This document shows positions 1 to 5,820 of a DNA stretch of 7,091 nucleotides, in pieces. The notes under the pieces were generated by a model, which did not search any database, was not told the DNA's origin, and saw only the letters and a list, made by a program, of their open reading frames with translations. The stretch spans positions 2,674 through 9,764 of the forward strand of contig PNBM01000113.1 in the NCBI GenBank assembly GCA_003135995.1, written 5' to 3'. Source of the stretch: Ignavibacteriota bacterium. GTDB lineage: Bacteria; Bacteroidota; Ignavibacteria; Tepidaquicellales; Tepidaquicellaceae. Numbering within the stretch: position 1 is the stretch's first letter; each line of letters starts with the position of its first letter. The position numbers and the translations under genes were made by a program.

Positions 1-1
1 T

Positions 2-316
2 GCTACAATCCTTGGATATATAATATTTCTTTATAAAAATATTAATAATAGTTTAAATTGGGAAAAATATCTTTATTTTATTCCTTTTATCGCTTTAGGT
101 TTAAGTTTCTATTTTGGATTTAAATATATAACAGAAAGAACGAATATTTTGCGTGCAAATTTTGAGATGTTCAACGAAACAAGTATGAATGCAATAGAAA
201 ACTATGGAAAATTTATGGAAAATAAATCGGATTCTATAGCAAAATATGCTGTTAGGCAAATTATTTTCTTTTCTATCGGAATTTTTTCTATTTTTATTCT
301 TATAATCCTATTCTAA
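2..316 (+). CDS. C-terminal part of an unrecognised integral membrane protein (5' end outside window)
   Basis: An open frame runs from the first bases of the window to a TAA at 314-316, giving 104 residues without a start codon in view, so the gene begins upstream. The fragment has three hydrophobic stretches. The first is cut by the edge (ATILGYIIFL). The second is around residues 24-42 (YLYFIPFIALGLSFYFGF). The third is the extreme C-terminus (IIFFSIGIFSIFILIILLF), ending on the stop. Between the last two lies a roughly 45-residue soluble, helical-looking segment rich in E, N and K. It is a membrane protein with its last span flush with the C-terminus. I do not recognise the family. The gap to the next gene is 111 bp with no clear terminator, so co-transcription with the TIR-like gene is possible but not shown. 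Confidence 0.7.
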   Translation, partial: ATILGYIIFLYKNINNSLNWEKYLYFIPFIALGLSFYFGFKYITERTNILRANFEMFNETSMNAIENYGKFMENKSDSIAKYAVRQIIFFSIGIFSIFILIILF

Positions 317-427
317 ACCATTTGAAAATAAGGTTACTTTATTTTGTAAACATCATGTTGGAAAAAAGAAAATAAATTTTTATAAATCCAATAATTATTT
401 AGAAAAATCAAATACTCATAAAATGAT

Positions 428-1588
428 ATGGAACAATCTTTAAAAGATATATTATCAAACATAAATCATCGATTTTCAAAAGGACGGCATTGCATTAGAA
501 TTAAAATGATGATTGATGAAGAAATTAGATTTGATTTAGAAGAAGTAATTCGTCATTTAAACGGGATTATAGATTATGGGGGCTCAGATAAAAACTATTT
601 GAACTCTAATGATAAAATAGATGCGTCATTTTATATATCTCAATTGAATGAATATATAAATAAAGATAAAATAATCTTTAGAACTAAAATATTTCTTAGT
701 TGTGGACAAAATAAAGATGAAAAACCATTAGTTGGGAAAATTAAGAAATATTTGGAAAGTAAAAATTATGAAGTTTATGTTGCCACTACACAACAAAAAT
801 TAAAAGGATTAAAAGATAACATATTTAATGAATTATCAACATCAGAATATTTCCTATTTATTGATTTTAAAAGGGAAAGAATAATAAGTAAAAAAAGACG
901 CAATGATAATTGTAGAGGCTCATTATTTTCGCACCAAGAATTAGCAATAGCATCATTTCTTGATATGGAATTAATTGCATTACATGAGAAAGGAACAATT
1001 AATGAAGATGGTATATCGAAATATATTCAAACAAATCCGGTAGAATTTGATGATAGGAACAAAATAATATTAATATTAAAAGATTTATTAATAAAAAATA
1101 ATTGGGTTTCTGGCTGGAAAAATGAATTAACTATGGCAGAATCGAAAGGTTACTATATGAAATTTAAGGATTCTTCCGAGATAGCAAAATTTTATCATGT
1201 AAATATATTTAATAATCATAAAAATAAAATTGCAAGAAATTGTTATGCTTATATAAAAAATATAAAAGATTTAAGTAAAAATATGAATATTGAGTTTGAA
1301 ACTACTGAATTAAAATGGGCTGGTTATGGTGCTTTACCATTTGTAACTATTATGCCAAAAACAACAAGGAAAATAGATGCGTTTTATATAAAAATTAATG
1401 AACCGATAAAATTACACTTTAATATTTTTACTGATTCTGTTAAAAATATTCCGCTGATAGATGAATCTGGTGATTACGAAATGATTTATCAAGTGATTTC
1501 TGATAATTTCATACCTATTGAATCAAAATTTCTTTTACATTTAGATAATGAATTAGATAAATCGACCTTTCAAAAGTTTTCTAACTAA
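428..1588 (+). CDS. TIR/SLOG-like nucleotide-binding domain protein with a beta-rich C-terminal domain
   Basis: A soluble 386-residue protein with no signal peptide or membrane span. Residues 1-83 are a helical, charged leader. Residues about 84-225 look like a Rossmann-type TIR/SLOG fold: beta-1 KIFLSCGQ (87-94), a second strand YEVYVATT (114-121), then a helix and strand (LKDNIFNELSTSEYFLFID). Next comes a conserved-looking RGSLFSHQELAIASF block (163-177). E171 in this block sits where TIR NADases carry the catalytic Glu before a helix. Residues about 255-375 form a separate strand-rich region with FYHVNIFNNH, ARNCYAYIKN, LKWAG and GDYEMIYQVISDNF. I recall this module following the SCGQ domain in other uncharacterised prokaryotic proteins but cannot name it. 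A role as NAD+-consuming or nucleotide-sensing effector is inference. The ATG at 428 is the first in frame and has no Shine-Dalgarno. The gene is visibly more AT-rich than the beta-propeller gene, which suggests transfer. Confidence 0.85.
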   Translation: MEQSLKDILSNINHRFSKGRHCIRIKMMIDEEIRFDLEEVIRHLNGIIDYGGSDKNYLNSNDKIDASFYISQLNEYINKDKIIFRTKIFLSCGQNKDEKPLVGKIKKYLESKNYEVYVATTQQKLKGLKDNIFNELSTSEYFLFIDFKRERIISKKRRNDNCRGSLFSHQELAIASFLDMELIALHEKGTINEDGISKYIQTNPVEFDDRNKIILILKDLLIKNNWVSGWKNELTMAESKGYYMKFKDSSEIAKFYHVNIFNNHKNKIARNCYAYIKNIKDLSKNMNIEFETTELKWAGYGALPFVTIMPKTTRKIDAFYIKINEPIKLHFNIFTDSVKNIPLIDESGDYEMIYQVISDNFIPIESKFLLHLDNELDKSTFQKFSN

Positions 1589-1607
1589 AGATTAAAATTT
1601 TATTTTA

Positions 1608-1715
1608 ATGGATAAAGATATTCTTGCAATAATAGTTTTGGTAGTGGTGATTGCATTTGTAATCTTTGCGGCGATTTATATTTTTATTAAATTAAAGCGG
1701 GTACAAGTAGTTTAA
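1608..1715 (+). CDS. Small single-span membrane protein, 35 residues
   Basis: Nineteen bases after the stop of the TIR-like gene an ATG opens a 35-codon frame ending in TAA. After a short MDKD leader, residues 5-27 are an unbroken hydrophobic run of L, I, V, A and F. A basic tail follows (KLKR at 28-31, then VQVV). This is the pattern of a single transmembrane helix with a positive cytoplasmic end, N-terminus out. No Shine-Dalgarno is visible, which is usual in this group. The ATG overlaps the right arm of an AT-only hairpin (1591-1597 pairing with 1603-1609) that could affect translation or act as a weak transcription end. Its position fits co-transcription with the TIR-like gene, perhaps as a membrane partner, but chance cannot be excluded at this length. 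Confidence 0.5.
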   Translation: MDKDILAIIVLVVVIAFVIFAAIYIFIKLKRVQVV

Positions 1716-1746
1716 CGAGCATTGCACTCGGCGTCACGGACAAGTT

Positions 1747-1767
1747 TTAAATGTTAAATGTTAAATG
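1747..1767. repeat. Three exact tandem copies of TTAAATG
   Basis: The heptamer TTAAATG occurs three times back to back (1747-1753, 1754-1760, 1761-1767), with a further partial match at about 1802 (TTAAATT). It sits directly before the GC-rich hairpin at 1770. Such heptamer runs are common slippage products in intergenic repeats. No function is evident. Confidence 0.8.
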
Positions 1768-1769
1768 AT

Positions 1770-1787
1770 ATCCCGACAAGTCGGGAT
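1770..1787. repeat. Perfect 8-bp inverted repeat (ATCCCGAC/GTCGGGAT)
   Basis: ATCCCGAC at 1770-1777 pairs perfectly with GTCGGGAT at 1780-1787 across a 2-base loop. It is GC-rich in an AT-rich setting and has no T-tract on either side, so it looks more like a dispersed REP-type element than an intrinsic terminator. It lies 54 bp after the small membrane ORF and could still protect a transcript end. Confidence 0.7.
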
Positions 1788-1890
1788 GCAAAGAACGCAA
1801 TGTTAAATTCTTTAATCTTTAGTTTGTCACAATAAAGAAATTGTAATTGATAAAAGTGTTTGCTTATTAAAATTTCAACCTCTCCCCCTG

Positions 1891-1913
1891 CCCCTCTCCT
1901 AAAAGGAGAGGGG
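1891..1913. repeat. Strong hairpin, perfect 10-bp stem
   Basis: CCCCTCTCCT at 1891-1900 pairs perfectly with AGGAGAGGGG at 1904-1913 across an AAA loop. There is no T-tract after it, so it resembles the C/T-rich dispersed repeats of Bacteroidota-type genomes rather than a canonical terminator. It is also the segment that differs between the two copies of the surrounding duplication. Confidence 0.75.
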
Positions 1914-2054
1914 ATAAGAAACAAATTCTAAATCCGGAAATCTGAAATCTCAAAGTTTGTTACATTAAAGAAGTTGGAATTGAAAATTATTTTTGCTTAT
2001 TAAGATTTCAACATTTCCCCATGACCTAAAAGCCTCTTCCAGATTAATCGGGAT

Positions 2055-2072
2055 TGACCCGGAGGGTACCCC
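2055..2072 (+). repeat. Dispersed 18-bp motif TGACCCGGAGGGTACCCC, intergenic copy
   Basis: This 18-mer is repeated exactly at 3366-3383 inside the secreted-protein gene. It contains the 8-bp palindrome GGGTACCC and is far more GC-rich than its surroundings. The copy lies within the extra sequence of the second duplicate, next to GCAAAGAAC, which also follows the hairpin at 1770-1787 (1788-1796). This points to a mobile short repeat family. Confidence 0.8.
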
Positions 2073-2295
2073 GCAAAGAACATTCAACCTACAACGAGAG
2101 GGGAATAGATACAAATTAAAAAGACTAATTTCTACATTTAATTTCAGCCTGTTTTTGTTGATTTTATAATAAGTTGAATAAAACAAATTCGCAACTCTTA
2201 AAAGAAAATGTTTTTTTTAACGAAGAAGAACGTTTTCATCTCGTTATACTGCTCCACTTCGAAAAAGATATGCTAAAACCCTAAAAATATTGATT

Positions 2296-3585
2296 ATGAA
2301 TAAATTAATTTACCCTTTAACTTTTATTTTGTTTTTACATTGTACGTTTAAGATTGAAAATTGCTCAGCACAATGGGTGCAGATGTCGAACGGGATTGGA
2401 ACAGATAAGATTGTACATGCTCTTACATCAAACGGTTCATACATTTTTGCCGGAGCGGAAGGCAGCGGTGTGTATGTATCCTCAAATAATGGTACAAGCT
2501 GGTCTCAAACTTCTTTGGATAGTCTGAATGTTAGTTGTTTTGCCGTCAGCGGGAATAAAGTGTTTGCAGGTGTAAATGGTTCTCCGAATGCTTCTAATGG
2601 TGTTTATGTAACTACGAATAACGGCACGAGCTGGACTCATATCGGTTTGGGAACTCAGGATATTTATTGTCTTAATGTGTTCGGTGACGTTCTGCTGGCA
2701 GGAGGTTATGGAGTATATCTTACTTTAGTTGCAGGTGGAAACTGGACTCTGACTTCTTACAATGATCAGGTGATTTCTTCAATAGAAACAATCGGCTCTA
2801 CTATCTTTGCAGGAACACCTAATAATCCTTCCTGTAGTGTCCACCGCTCTACAAATAACTGTATTACATGGTCAGAAACTGCTTTATATGATAAAGAAGT
2901 TAGCTCTCTTGCGGCTTTGGGAAATACAAATTTTGTAGCAGGTTCCTCGCGTGGTGTTTATATCTCTCCGGTTAGCGGTTCACTATGGACTTCAGCCGGT
3001 TTGAGTAATGACACTATAACAACTGTAATAACTATGGGAAGTAATATCTTTGCGTGTACATTAGGAAATTTCCCGAAAGGGTCTCCGGGTGTTTTTCTTT
3101 CTTCTAACAACGGCAGTAGCTGGCGTAACAGAAATCAGGGTTTATCATTTTACACACTTGTACCTGAAGTTCTGACATTATTAATCGTAAACAATTATAT
3201 TTTTGCAGGTACAATGTCCTATGGTTCAGTCTATCGCCGTTCTTATTCTGATATAATTGGTATTCAAAACATAAGTACGGAAATTCCGTCTGCATATTCA
3301 CTATCACAAAATTATCCCAATCCGTTTAATCCGAAGACGAAAATTAAGTTTGATGTTCCTGTGGATGACCCGGAGGGTACCCCCCGCATTCGCGGGAATG
3401 ACAGAGTTGTATTGAAAGTGTATGATGAACTCGGAAAAGAAATTGAAACAATTGTGAATGAAAAGCTAAATGCAGGAACGTATGAAGTGACTTTCGATGC
3501 TTCGAAATATCCCAGCGGAGTTTATTTTTACAGAATGCAAGTTGGAGAATATAATGATACAAAAAAAATGATTCTGCTTAAATAA
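2296..3585 (+). CDS. Secreted Asp-box/BNR beta-propeller-like protein with T9SS C-terminal sorting domain
   Basis: A 429-residue exported protein. Residues 1-25 are a Sec signal peptide (basic MNK start, core LIYPLTFILFLHC, likely cleavage after NCSA). Residues 27-315 carry repeated Asp-box-like turns of the S-x-N-x-G-x-x-W kind: SSNNGTSW (62-69), TTNNGTSW (106-113), STNNCITW (185-192) and SSNNGSSW (269-276). Degenerate ones lie near 144-150 and 224-231. FAG strands recur between them, so a beta-propeller is expected. Residues about 334-429 are a type IX secretion sorting domain (LSQNYPNPFNPKTKIKFDVP, VYDELGKE, SGVYFYRMQ, KKMILLK end). This domain is normally removed after outer-membrane passage. 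The protein should end up at the cell surface or outside; its ligand is unknown. An in-frame repeat insertion disturbs the domain at residues 356-371. The ATG at 2296 is preferred over the in-frame TTG six bases upstream because it places the basic residue correctly before the hydrophobic core. Confidence 0.9.
   Translation: MNKLIYPLTFILFLHCTFKIENCSAQWVQMSNGIGTDKIVHALTSNGSYIFAGAEGSGVYVSSNNGTSWSQTSLDSLNVSCFAVSGNKVFAGVNGSPNASNGVYVTTNNGTSWTHIGLGTQDIYCLNVFGDVLLAGGYGVYLTLVAGGNWTLTSYNDQVISSIETIGSTIFAGTPNNPSCSVHRSTNNCITWSETALYDKEVSSLAALGNTNFVAGSSRGVYISPVSGSLWTSAGLSNDTITTVITMGSNIFACTLGNFPKGSPGVFLSSNNGSSWRNRNQGLSFYTLVPEVLTLLIVNNYIFAGTMSYGSVYRRSYSDIIGIQNISTEIPSAYSLSQNYPNPFNPKTKIKFDVPVDDPEGTPRIRGNDRVVLKVYDELGKEIETIVNEKLNAGTYEVTFDASKYPSGVYFYRMQVGEYNDTKKMILLK
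3366..3402 (+). repeat. Dispersed repeat inserted in frame in the sorting-domain coding region
   Basis: The exact 18-mer found at 2055-2072 is followed here by CCCGCATTCGCGGG (5-bp stem 3383-3387 with 3392-3396, loop ATTC) and then AATGACA. This is the shape of the GC-rich GGGAATGACA intergenic repeats. It encodes roughly DPEGTPRIRGNDR (residues 358-370) between FDVP and VVLKVYDELG. Homologous sorting domains, as I remember them, have a short variable loop there. The reading frame is kept. Confidence 0.75.
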
Positions 3586-3633
3586 TAAAAAACAAAAATA
3601 AATAAGAGCGAAGAACAAGAGCCTTTTGTTTGG

Positions 3634-3696
3634 TCTGGATTCCATTCCAGATAAGAGTATGCTGGAATAACAAAAAACCGCTGGAATGACAAACGG
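3634..3696. repeat. Degenerate GGAATGACA-type repeat cluster
   Basis: Between the convergent genes, TCTGGA (3634-3639) pairs with TCCAGA (3646-3651) across 6 bases. Two tandem related units follow: GCTGGAATAACAAAAAACC (3661-3679) and GCTGGAATGACAAACGG (3680-3696). The GGAATGACA core matches the right end of the element inside the upstream gene (3395-3402, GGAATGAC). This is likely an old copy of the same dispersed repeat family. The hairpin could also limit read-through from the upstream gene. Confidence 0.55.
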
Positions 3697-3746
3697 AAGG
3701 GACATAAATAACGTGGATGATATTGGGAATAAGATTTAAAATAATC

Positions 3747-3762
3747 AATAAATATATTTATT
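3747..3762. terminator. AT-only 16-bp perfect palindrome at the protease gene end
   Basis: AATAAATATATTTATT is a perfect dyad (3747-3754 with 3755-3762) that touches the TGA of the leftward protease gene (3762-3764). Placement at the 3' end suggests a weak, possibly bidirectional, transcription end. The stem is A/T only and no separate U-tract follows, so this is tentative. Confidence 0.3.
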
Positions 3763-4517
3763 CATGCTTCCCATAGAATTGTAAGAACGGAGTTATAGTT
3801 TCTCATAGGTATGTTTTGTTCGTATAAGAAAAAATTTGTTTTAAAGTTATAATCGTTTAGAAACCACGCATTAGCAAGTATTTCTTCTGGCTTAGTCGAA
3901 ATTTCTTTTCCTTTAAAAAAATCAAAAGCATTGGATAAATTGTTTAATTCCTGTCCCGCAGGAATATATTTAAGAGGAAAATATTCATTCGTTTTGCTCC
4001 ATTTCACTTTTCCGTCATAACTAAAAATTACTGCAATCGGGAATTTCCCGCATTCTGCATAACGAATTGCCGTCGAGCTTAATGTTGTATTGAACATATC
4101 CGATGCTTTATTCAATGTTTCATAACCTTCATCTTTCCAATCGACATATTCTTTAATCCACTCTTCAGGCATTAAGAGTTCAGATGCGAAAATATTTGCT
4201 TCGTGCTCTTTGGATTTATTGTTGCTGAATGTAAGAAAATCTTCTTTCTTGCAAAAGTTTTTCTTTTCCTTTTCAAGGAAAAAATGACCTATCTCGTGTG
4301 CCAAAGTAAAATTTTTTCTTCCCTCTTCTTTAATGTTTTTATTTATCGTAATTATTCCAATTTCTCCGTCGTGAAAAATACGACCTTCGTGAGTTTTTAG
4401 CTCTTCTTCACAAATAAGTAGATTTTCCGCATTGGCAATGCCCCGTATGTTTAATTCTGATGGGTCGGAAATGCAGTATTTTGATAGTAGTTCCTTTGCT
4501 TTTATTGTTGGATTCAT
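3762..4517 (-). CDS. ImmA/IrrE family zinc metallopeptidase
   Basis: A 251-residue soluble protein of the ImmA/IrrE (COG2856-like) peptidase family. The zinc motif HEIGH is at 74-78 within FTLAHEIGHFF, with E75 as catalytic base. HEANIFASELLMP (105-117) provides the third ligand, probably E106, and the conserved A-ELLMP helix. Before the active site a strand IGIITINKN (53-61) matches the usual layout. Residues 118-160 are the typical helical segment (IRYAECGKFPIAVIF). The C-terminal 90 residues are less conserved and may sense the signal or bind the substrate. Known members (ImmA of ICEBs1, IrrE/PprI of Deinococcus) cleave helix-turn-helix repressors on stress. The start is supported by AGGGAG just before ATG. 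Upstream on the same strand are a sigma-like gene and a small helical gene, but no HTH repressor is visible, so its target may be the 121-residue protein. Confidence 0.9.
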   Translation of the reverse strand: MNPTIKAKELLSKYCISDPSELNIRGIANAENLLICEEELKTHEGRIFHDGEIGIITINKNIKEEGRKNFTLAHEIGHFFLEKEKKNFCKKEDFLTFSNNKSKEHEANIFASELLMPEEWIKEYVDWKDEGYETLNKASDMFNTTLSSTAIRYAECGKFPIAVIFSYDGKVKWSKTNEYFPLKYIPAGQELNNLSNAFDFFKGKEISTKPEEILANAWFLNDYNFKTNFFLYEQNIPMRNYNSVLTILWEA

Positions 4518-4523
4518 TCTCCC

Positions 4524-4557
4524 TGATTAAAATGATTATACTGATTACACTGATTTC
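4524..4557. repeat. 9-bp tandem repeat, four TGATTANAC-like units
   Basis: Units TGATTAAAA (4524-4532), TGATTATAC (4533-4541), TGATTACAC (4542-4550) and partial TGATTTC (4551-4557) follow in register. They lie 7 bp upstream of the protease start, inside the space where a promoter or leader for that gene would be. TGATTACAC-type runs recur between genes in Bacteroidota-related genomes. Here they may space or bind something, or be inert. Confidence 0.75.
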
Positions 4558-4558
4558 A

Positions 4559-4690
4559 AGAGCTTTTTTACCATAGAGAAACATTGAGAAATAATTTTGT
4601 GTACTTTGTGTTCTATGTGGTGAAATGTTTTTGCTCTTAAACGTTTAAAAGATTTTCTCTGTTTTCTCTGTGCTTCCGTGGTAAAGCTCT
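4559..4690. repeat. 132-bp imperfect inverted-repeat element (MITE-like)
   Basis: The left end AGAGC...TTTACCA (4559-4572) and the right end TGGTAAAGCTCT (4679-4690) are reverse complements apart from three extra T residues on the left. Inside them GAGAAACATTGAGAAA (4576-4591) faces TTTTCTCTGTTTTCTCTG (4653-4670). A 12-bp perfect palindrome TTAAACGTTTAA (4637-4648) lies in the inner right half. The CCGTGG/TTTCTCTG wording matches the accessory-type repeats common in this group. It has no coding capacity, so it looks like a non-autonomous or relic element dropped between two genes of one operon. Confidence 0.65.
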
Positions 4691-4698
4691 TTGCTCTT

Positions 4699-4719
4699 AT
4701 TCAGAATTCAGCATTCAGA
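4699..4719. repeat. 7-bp tandem repeat, three ATTCAGA/C units
   Basis: ATTCAGA (4699-4705), ATTCAGC (4706-4712) and ATTCAGA (4713-4719) run directly up to the stop codon of the 121-residue gene. This is another short slippage-type repeat in the same gap as the inverted-repeat element. The decamer TTTGCTCTTA occurs just before it (4690-4699) and also at 4630-4639. Confidence 0.75.
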
Positions 4720-4721
4720 AT

Positions 4722-5087
4722 TTATAATTTTTTACTCTTTTTCAGGAGTTTCTTTGCCACTTCAAGCTTTTCTTTATCGCTTTGAATTTTTTCTTTATCC
4801 TCTTCGGATAATTTCTCCCCGTTTCTGAATGCATATAACGCTGCCGGAACTGATATATTACTTCGTAATGAATCAGATATCAGCACTGCTTCAAAATTTT
4901 TTTGATTTTTAACCCCTGCTTTAATTTTTTCCTGTGCTTCAAGTTTTTTGATAAGATTAAGTCCTTTTTCCTTTCCTGCTTCCAAATTCATTCCCGATTT
5001 TTTGATGTATTCCGTTATTTCTTCTTCCGTGTAATTATCTATATCCATTAAAAAACTAAGGAGATTACTTGCTTCCTGTTTTGACAT
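4722..5087 (-). CDS. Small charged helical protein in sigma/ImmA-IrrE cassette, unknown function
   Basis: A 121-residue soluble protein that I do not recognise by family. Residues 1-35 look like two short helices (EASNLLSFLMDIDNY, EEEITEYIKKSGM). Residues 36-60 are an amphipathic, lysine-rich helix (GKEKGLNLIKKLEAQEKIK). Residues 64-90 are a more ordered segment (FEAVLISDSLRSNISVPAALYAFRNG). The C-terminus is a charged, coiled-coil-like helix ending KKLLKKSKKL. Its ATG lies inside the end of the sigma-like gene, overlapping by 23 bp in another frame. The two are thus almost surely translated from one mRNA and probably work together. By position it is a candidate anti-sigma factor, adaptor or protease substrate, but this is inference. 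A zinc-binding anti-sigma motif (HxxxCxxC) is absent. Confidence 0.8.
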   Translation of the reverse strand: MSKQEASNLLSFLMDIDNYTEEEITEYIKKSGMNLEAGKEKGLNLIKKLEAQEKIKAGVKNQKNFEAVLISDSLRSNISVPAALYAFRNGEKLSEEDKEKIQSDKEKLEVAKKLLKKSKKL

Positions 5088-5721
5088 AAATTTTTTGTTC
5101 TTTTTGATTTTTGGCTTCGACTGATTTTAATAGATATTTACAAAGTCTTTTCTTTTTTGTTACAACTTCATTTTCTGTTATCCCAAATTTTTTTGCCAAT
5201 TGTTTATTAATATTTTTATTCTCTCTCGAATTTAATATTTCCGAATATATTTTTCCACATTCATCATCTTTACATTTTTTCATAGCTTCATCACACCATT
5301 CTTTCAATTCGTCTTTGTCAGGGAAATAGTTATTTTTAGTGAAATTATTTATTGCCGATTCATCTTTTGGTCCATTTTCATGAAACATATCATCGTTATT
5401 TATAAATTCAACTTTTAAACCATTCTTTTCAAACCTTTTGTACTTATCTCTCAGGTTAAAAATTTCACTATTTTTTAATATAAATAATATTTGTGAATAT
5501 GCATCAGGATATTTTTCTATATTCCATCTTCTTTTGCCTGTCAATAATGCTTCTGTGATTTTGTCGATTAAATCCTGACCGTTTTCTGGAATATTTCTAT
5601 TTCCAAAACTACTTTTGATAGCAAAATCTGCTAAAAAGCACAATGAATCATAATTTCTTTTCTTGTCTGAATAGATTATTGAAATTGCATCTCTAATCTT
5701 TTGGTTTAAATTTGTTTCCAT
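5065..5721 (-). CDS. ECF-like RNA polymerase sigma factor (divergent)
   Basis: A 218-residue protein with the two-part layout of an ECF sigma factor. Residues about 47-95 resemble region 2: QDLIDKITEALLTGKRRWN, then YSQILFILKNSEI. In these families the G-(K/R)-R-R-W-N signature precedes a helix that contacts promoter DNA. A variable linker follows (100-135). Residues about 136-198 resemble region 4: an acidic helix, then a helix-turn-helix NKQLAKKFGITENEVVTKKKRL (172-193). The basic tail ends KTGSK. Region 2 is shorter and more divergent than in housekeeping ECFs, so it could be a sigma-like DNA-binding regulator rather than an active sigma. It is the first gene of the leftward group. A 10-bp palindrome and a direct-repeat array lie upstream. 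No Shine-Dalgarno is evident before ATG at 5721. Confidence 0.75.
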   Translation of the reverse strand: METNLNQKIRDAISIIYSDKKRNYDSLCFLADFAIKSSFGNRNIPENGQDLIDKITEALLTGKRRWNIEKYPDAYSQILFILKNSEIFNLRDKYKRFEKNGLKVEFINNDDMFHENGPKDESAINNFTKNNYFPDKDELKEWCDEAMKKCKDDECGKIYSEILNSRENKNINKQLAKKFGITENEVVTKKKRLCKYLLKSVEAKNQKEQKIYVKTGSK

Positions 5722-5733
5722 TAATAGTAAATT

Positions 5734-5743
5734 TTGTTAACAA
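5734..5743. promoter_or_regulatory. 10-bp perfect palindrome TTGTTAACAA upstream of sigma-like gene
   Basis: TTGTTAACAA lies 12 bp before the start codon of the sigma-like gene, where an operator or leader site would act. It is perfect, but in AT-rich DNA palindromes of this length also arise by chance. Confidence 0.3.
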
Positions 5744-5794
5744 GTTATTAGCATTTCCCATTATTTTGTCCCTCGATTAAATTTATGAATTTTA

Positions 5795-5810
5795 AATTTT
5801 AAATAAAATT
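5795..5810. promoter_or_regulatory. AT-rich hairpin between array and sigma-like gene
   Basis: AATTTTA (5795-5801) pairs with TAAAATT (5804-5810) across AA. Only A/T pairs are involved, in a stretch that is nearly all A/T, so it may be a melting region rather than a folded structure. Confidence 0.25.
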
Positions 5811-5820
5811 GAAATATTGC

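Larger units (their letters stand above)
1821..2117. repeat. Imperfect duplication: 67-bp unit at 1821-1887 and 1954-2020
   Basis: Two 67-base segments, offset by 133 bp, align without gaps at about 55 of 67 positions by my count. Both begin AGTTTGT, share TTTGCTTATTAA and ATTTCAAC, and end in TCCCC or TTCCCC. The similarity resumes further right: GAGAGGGG followed by a similar A-rich tail ending ACAAATT occurs at 1906-1927 and 2096-2117. In the left copy the two blocks are 18 bp apart, in the right copy 75 bp. The right copy therefore carries about 57 extra bases, which include the 18-bp motif at 2055-2072. Confidence 0.75.
1716..2295. other. Gene-free, repeat-filled intergenic region
   Basis: About 580 bp with no frame that looks like a real protein on either strand. 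It holds a heptamer tandem repeat, two strong hairpins, a 67-bp imperfect duplication and a copy of an 18-bp motif found again inside the next gene (each listed separately). The last 110 bp before the secreted-protein gene is AT-rich, with a T-run at 2211-2218. It presumably contains that gene's promoter, but I see no convincing box. Confidence 0.7.

Noticed and set aside
1965..2186. Minus-strand 73-codon frame
   Set aside because: It reads through the duplicated and 18-mer repeats. Composition is not protein-like, and it reflects the GC-rich repeat read backwards.
2290..2295. TTG start two codons upstream for the secreted protein
   Set aside because: The ATG at 2296 gives a normal signal peptide (MNK then hydrophobic core); TTG ATT adds nothing and has no ribosome site.
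3104..3307. Minus-strand 67-codon frame
   Set aside because: It is antisense to the beta-propeller coding sequence and has no family features.
3344..3705. Two minus-strand frames (3344-3562 and 3466-3705)
   Set aside because: Both lie mostly opposite the well-supported sorting-domain coding sequence and GGAATGACA repeats. No motif or plausible start was seen.
4203..4400. Plus-strand 65-codon frame
   Set aside because: It is antisense to the protease active-site region; its F-rich content is the shadow of K/E codons.
5111..5329. Plus-strand 72-codon frame
   Set aside because: It is antisense to the sigma-like gene and has the same F/S-rich shadow composition.
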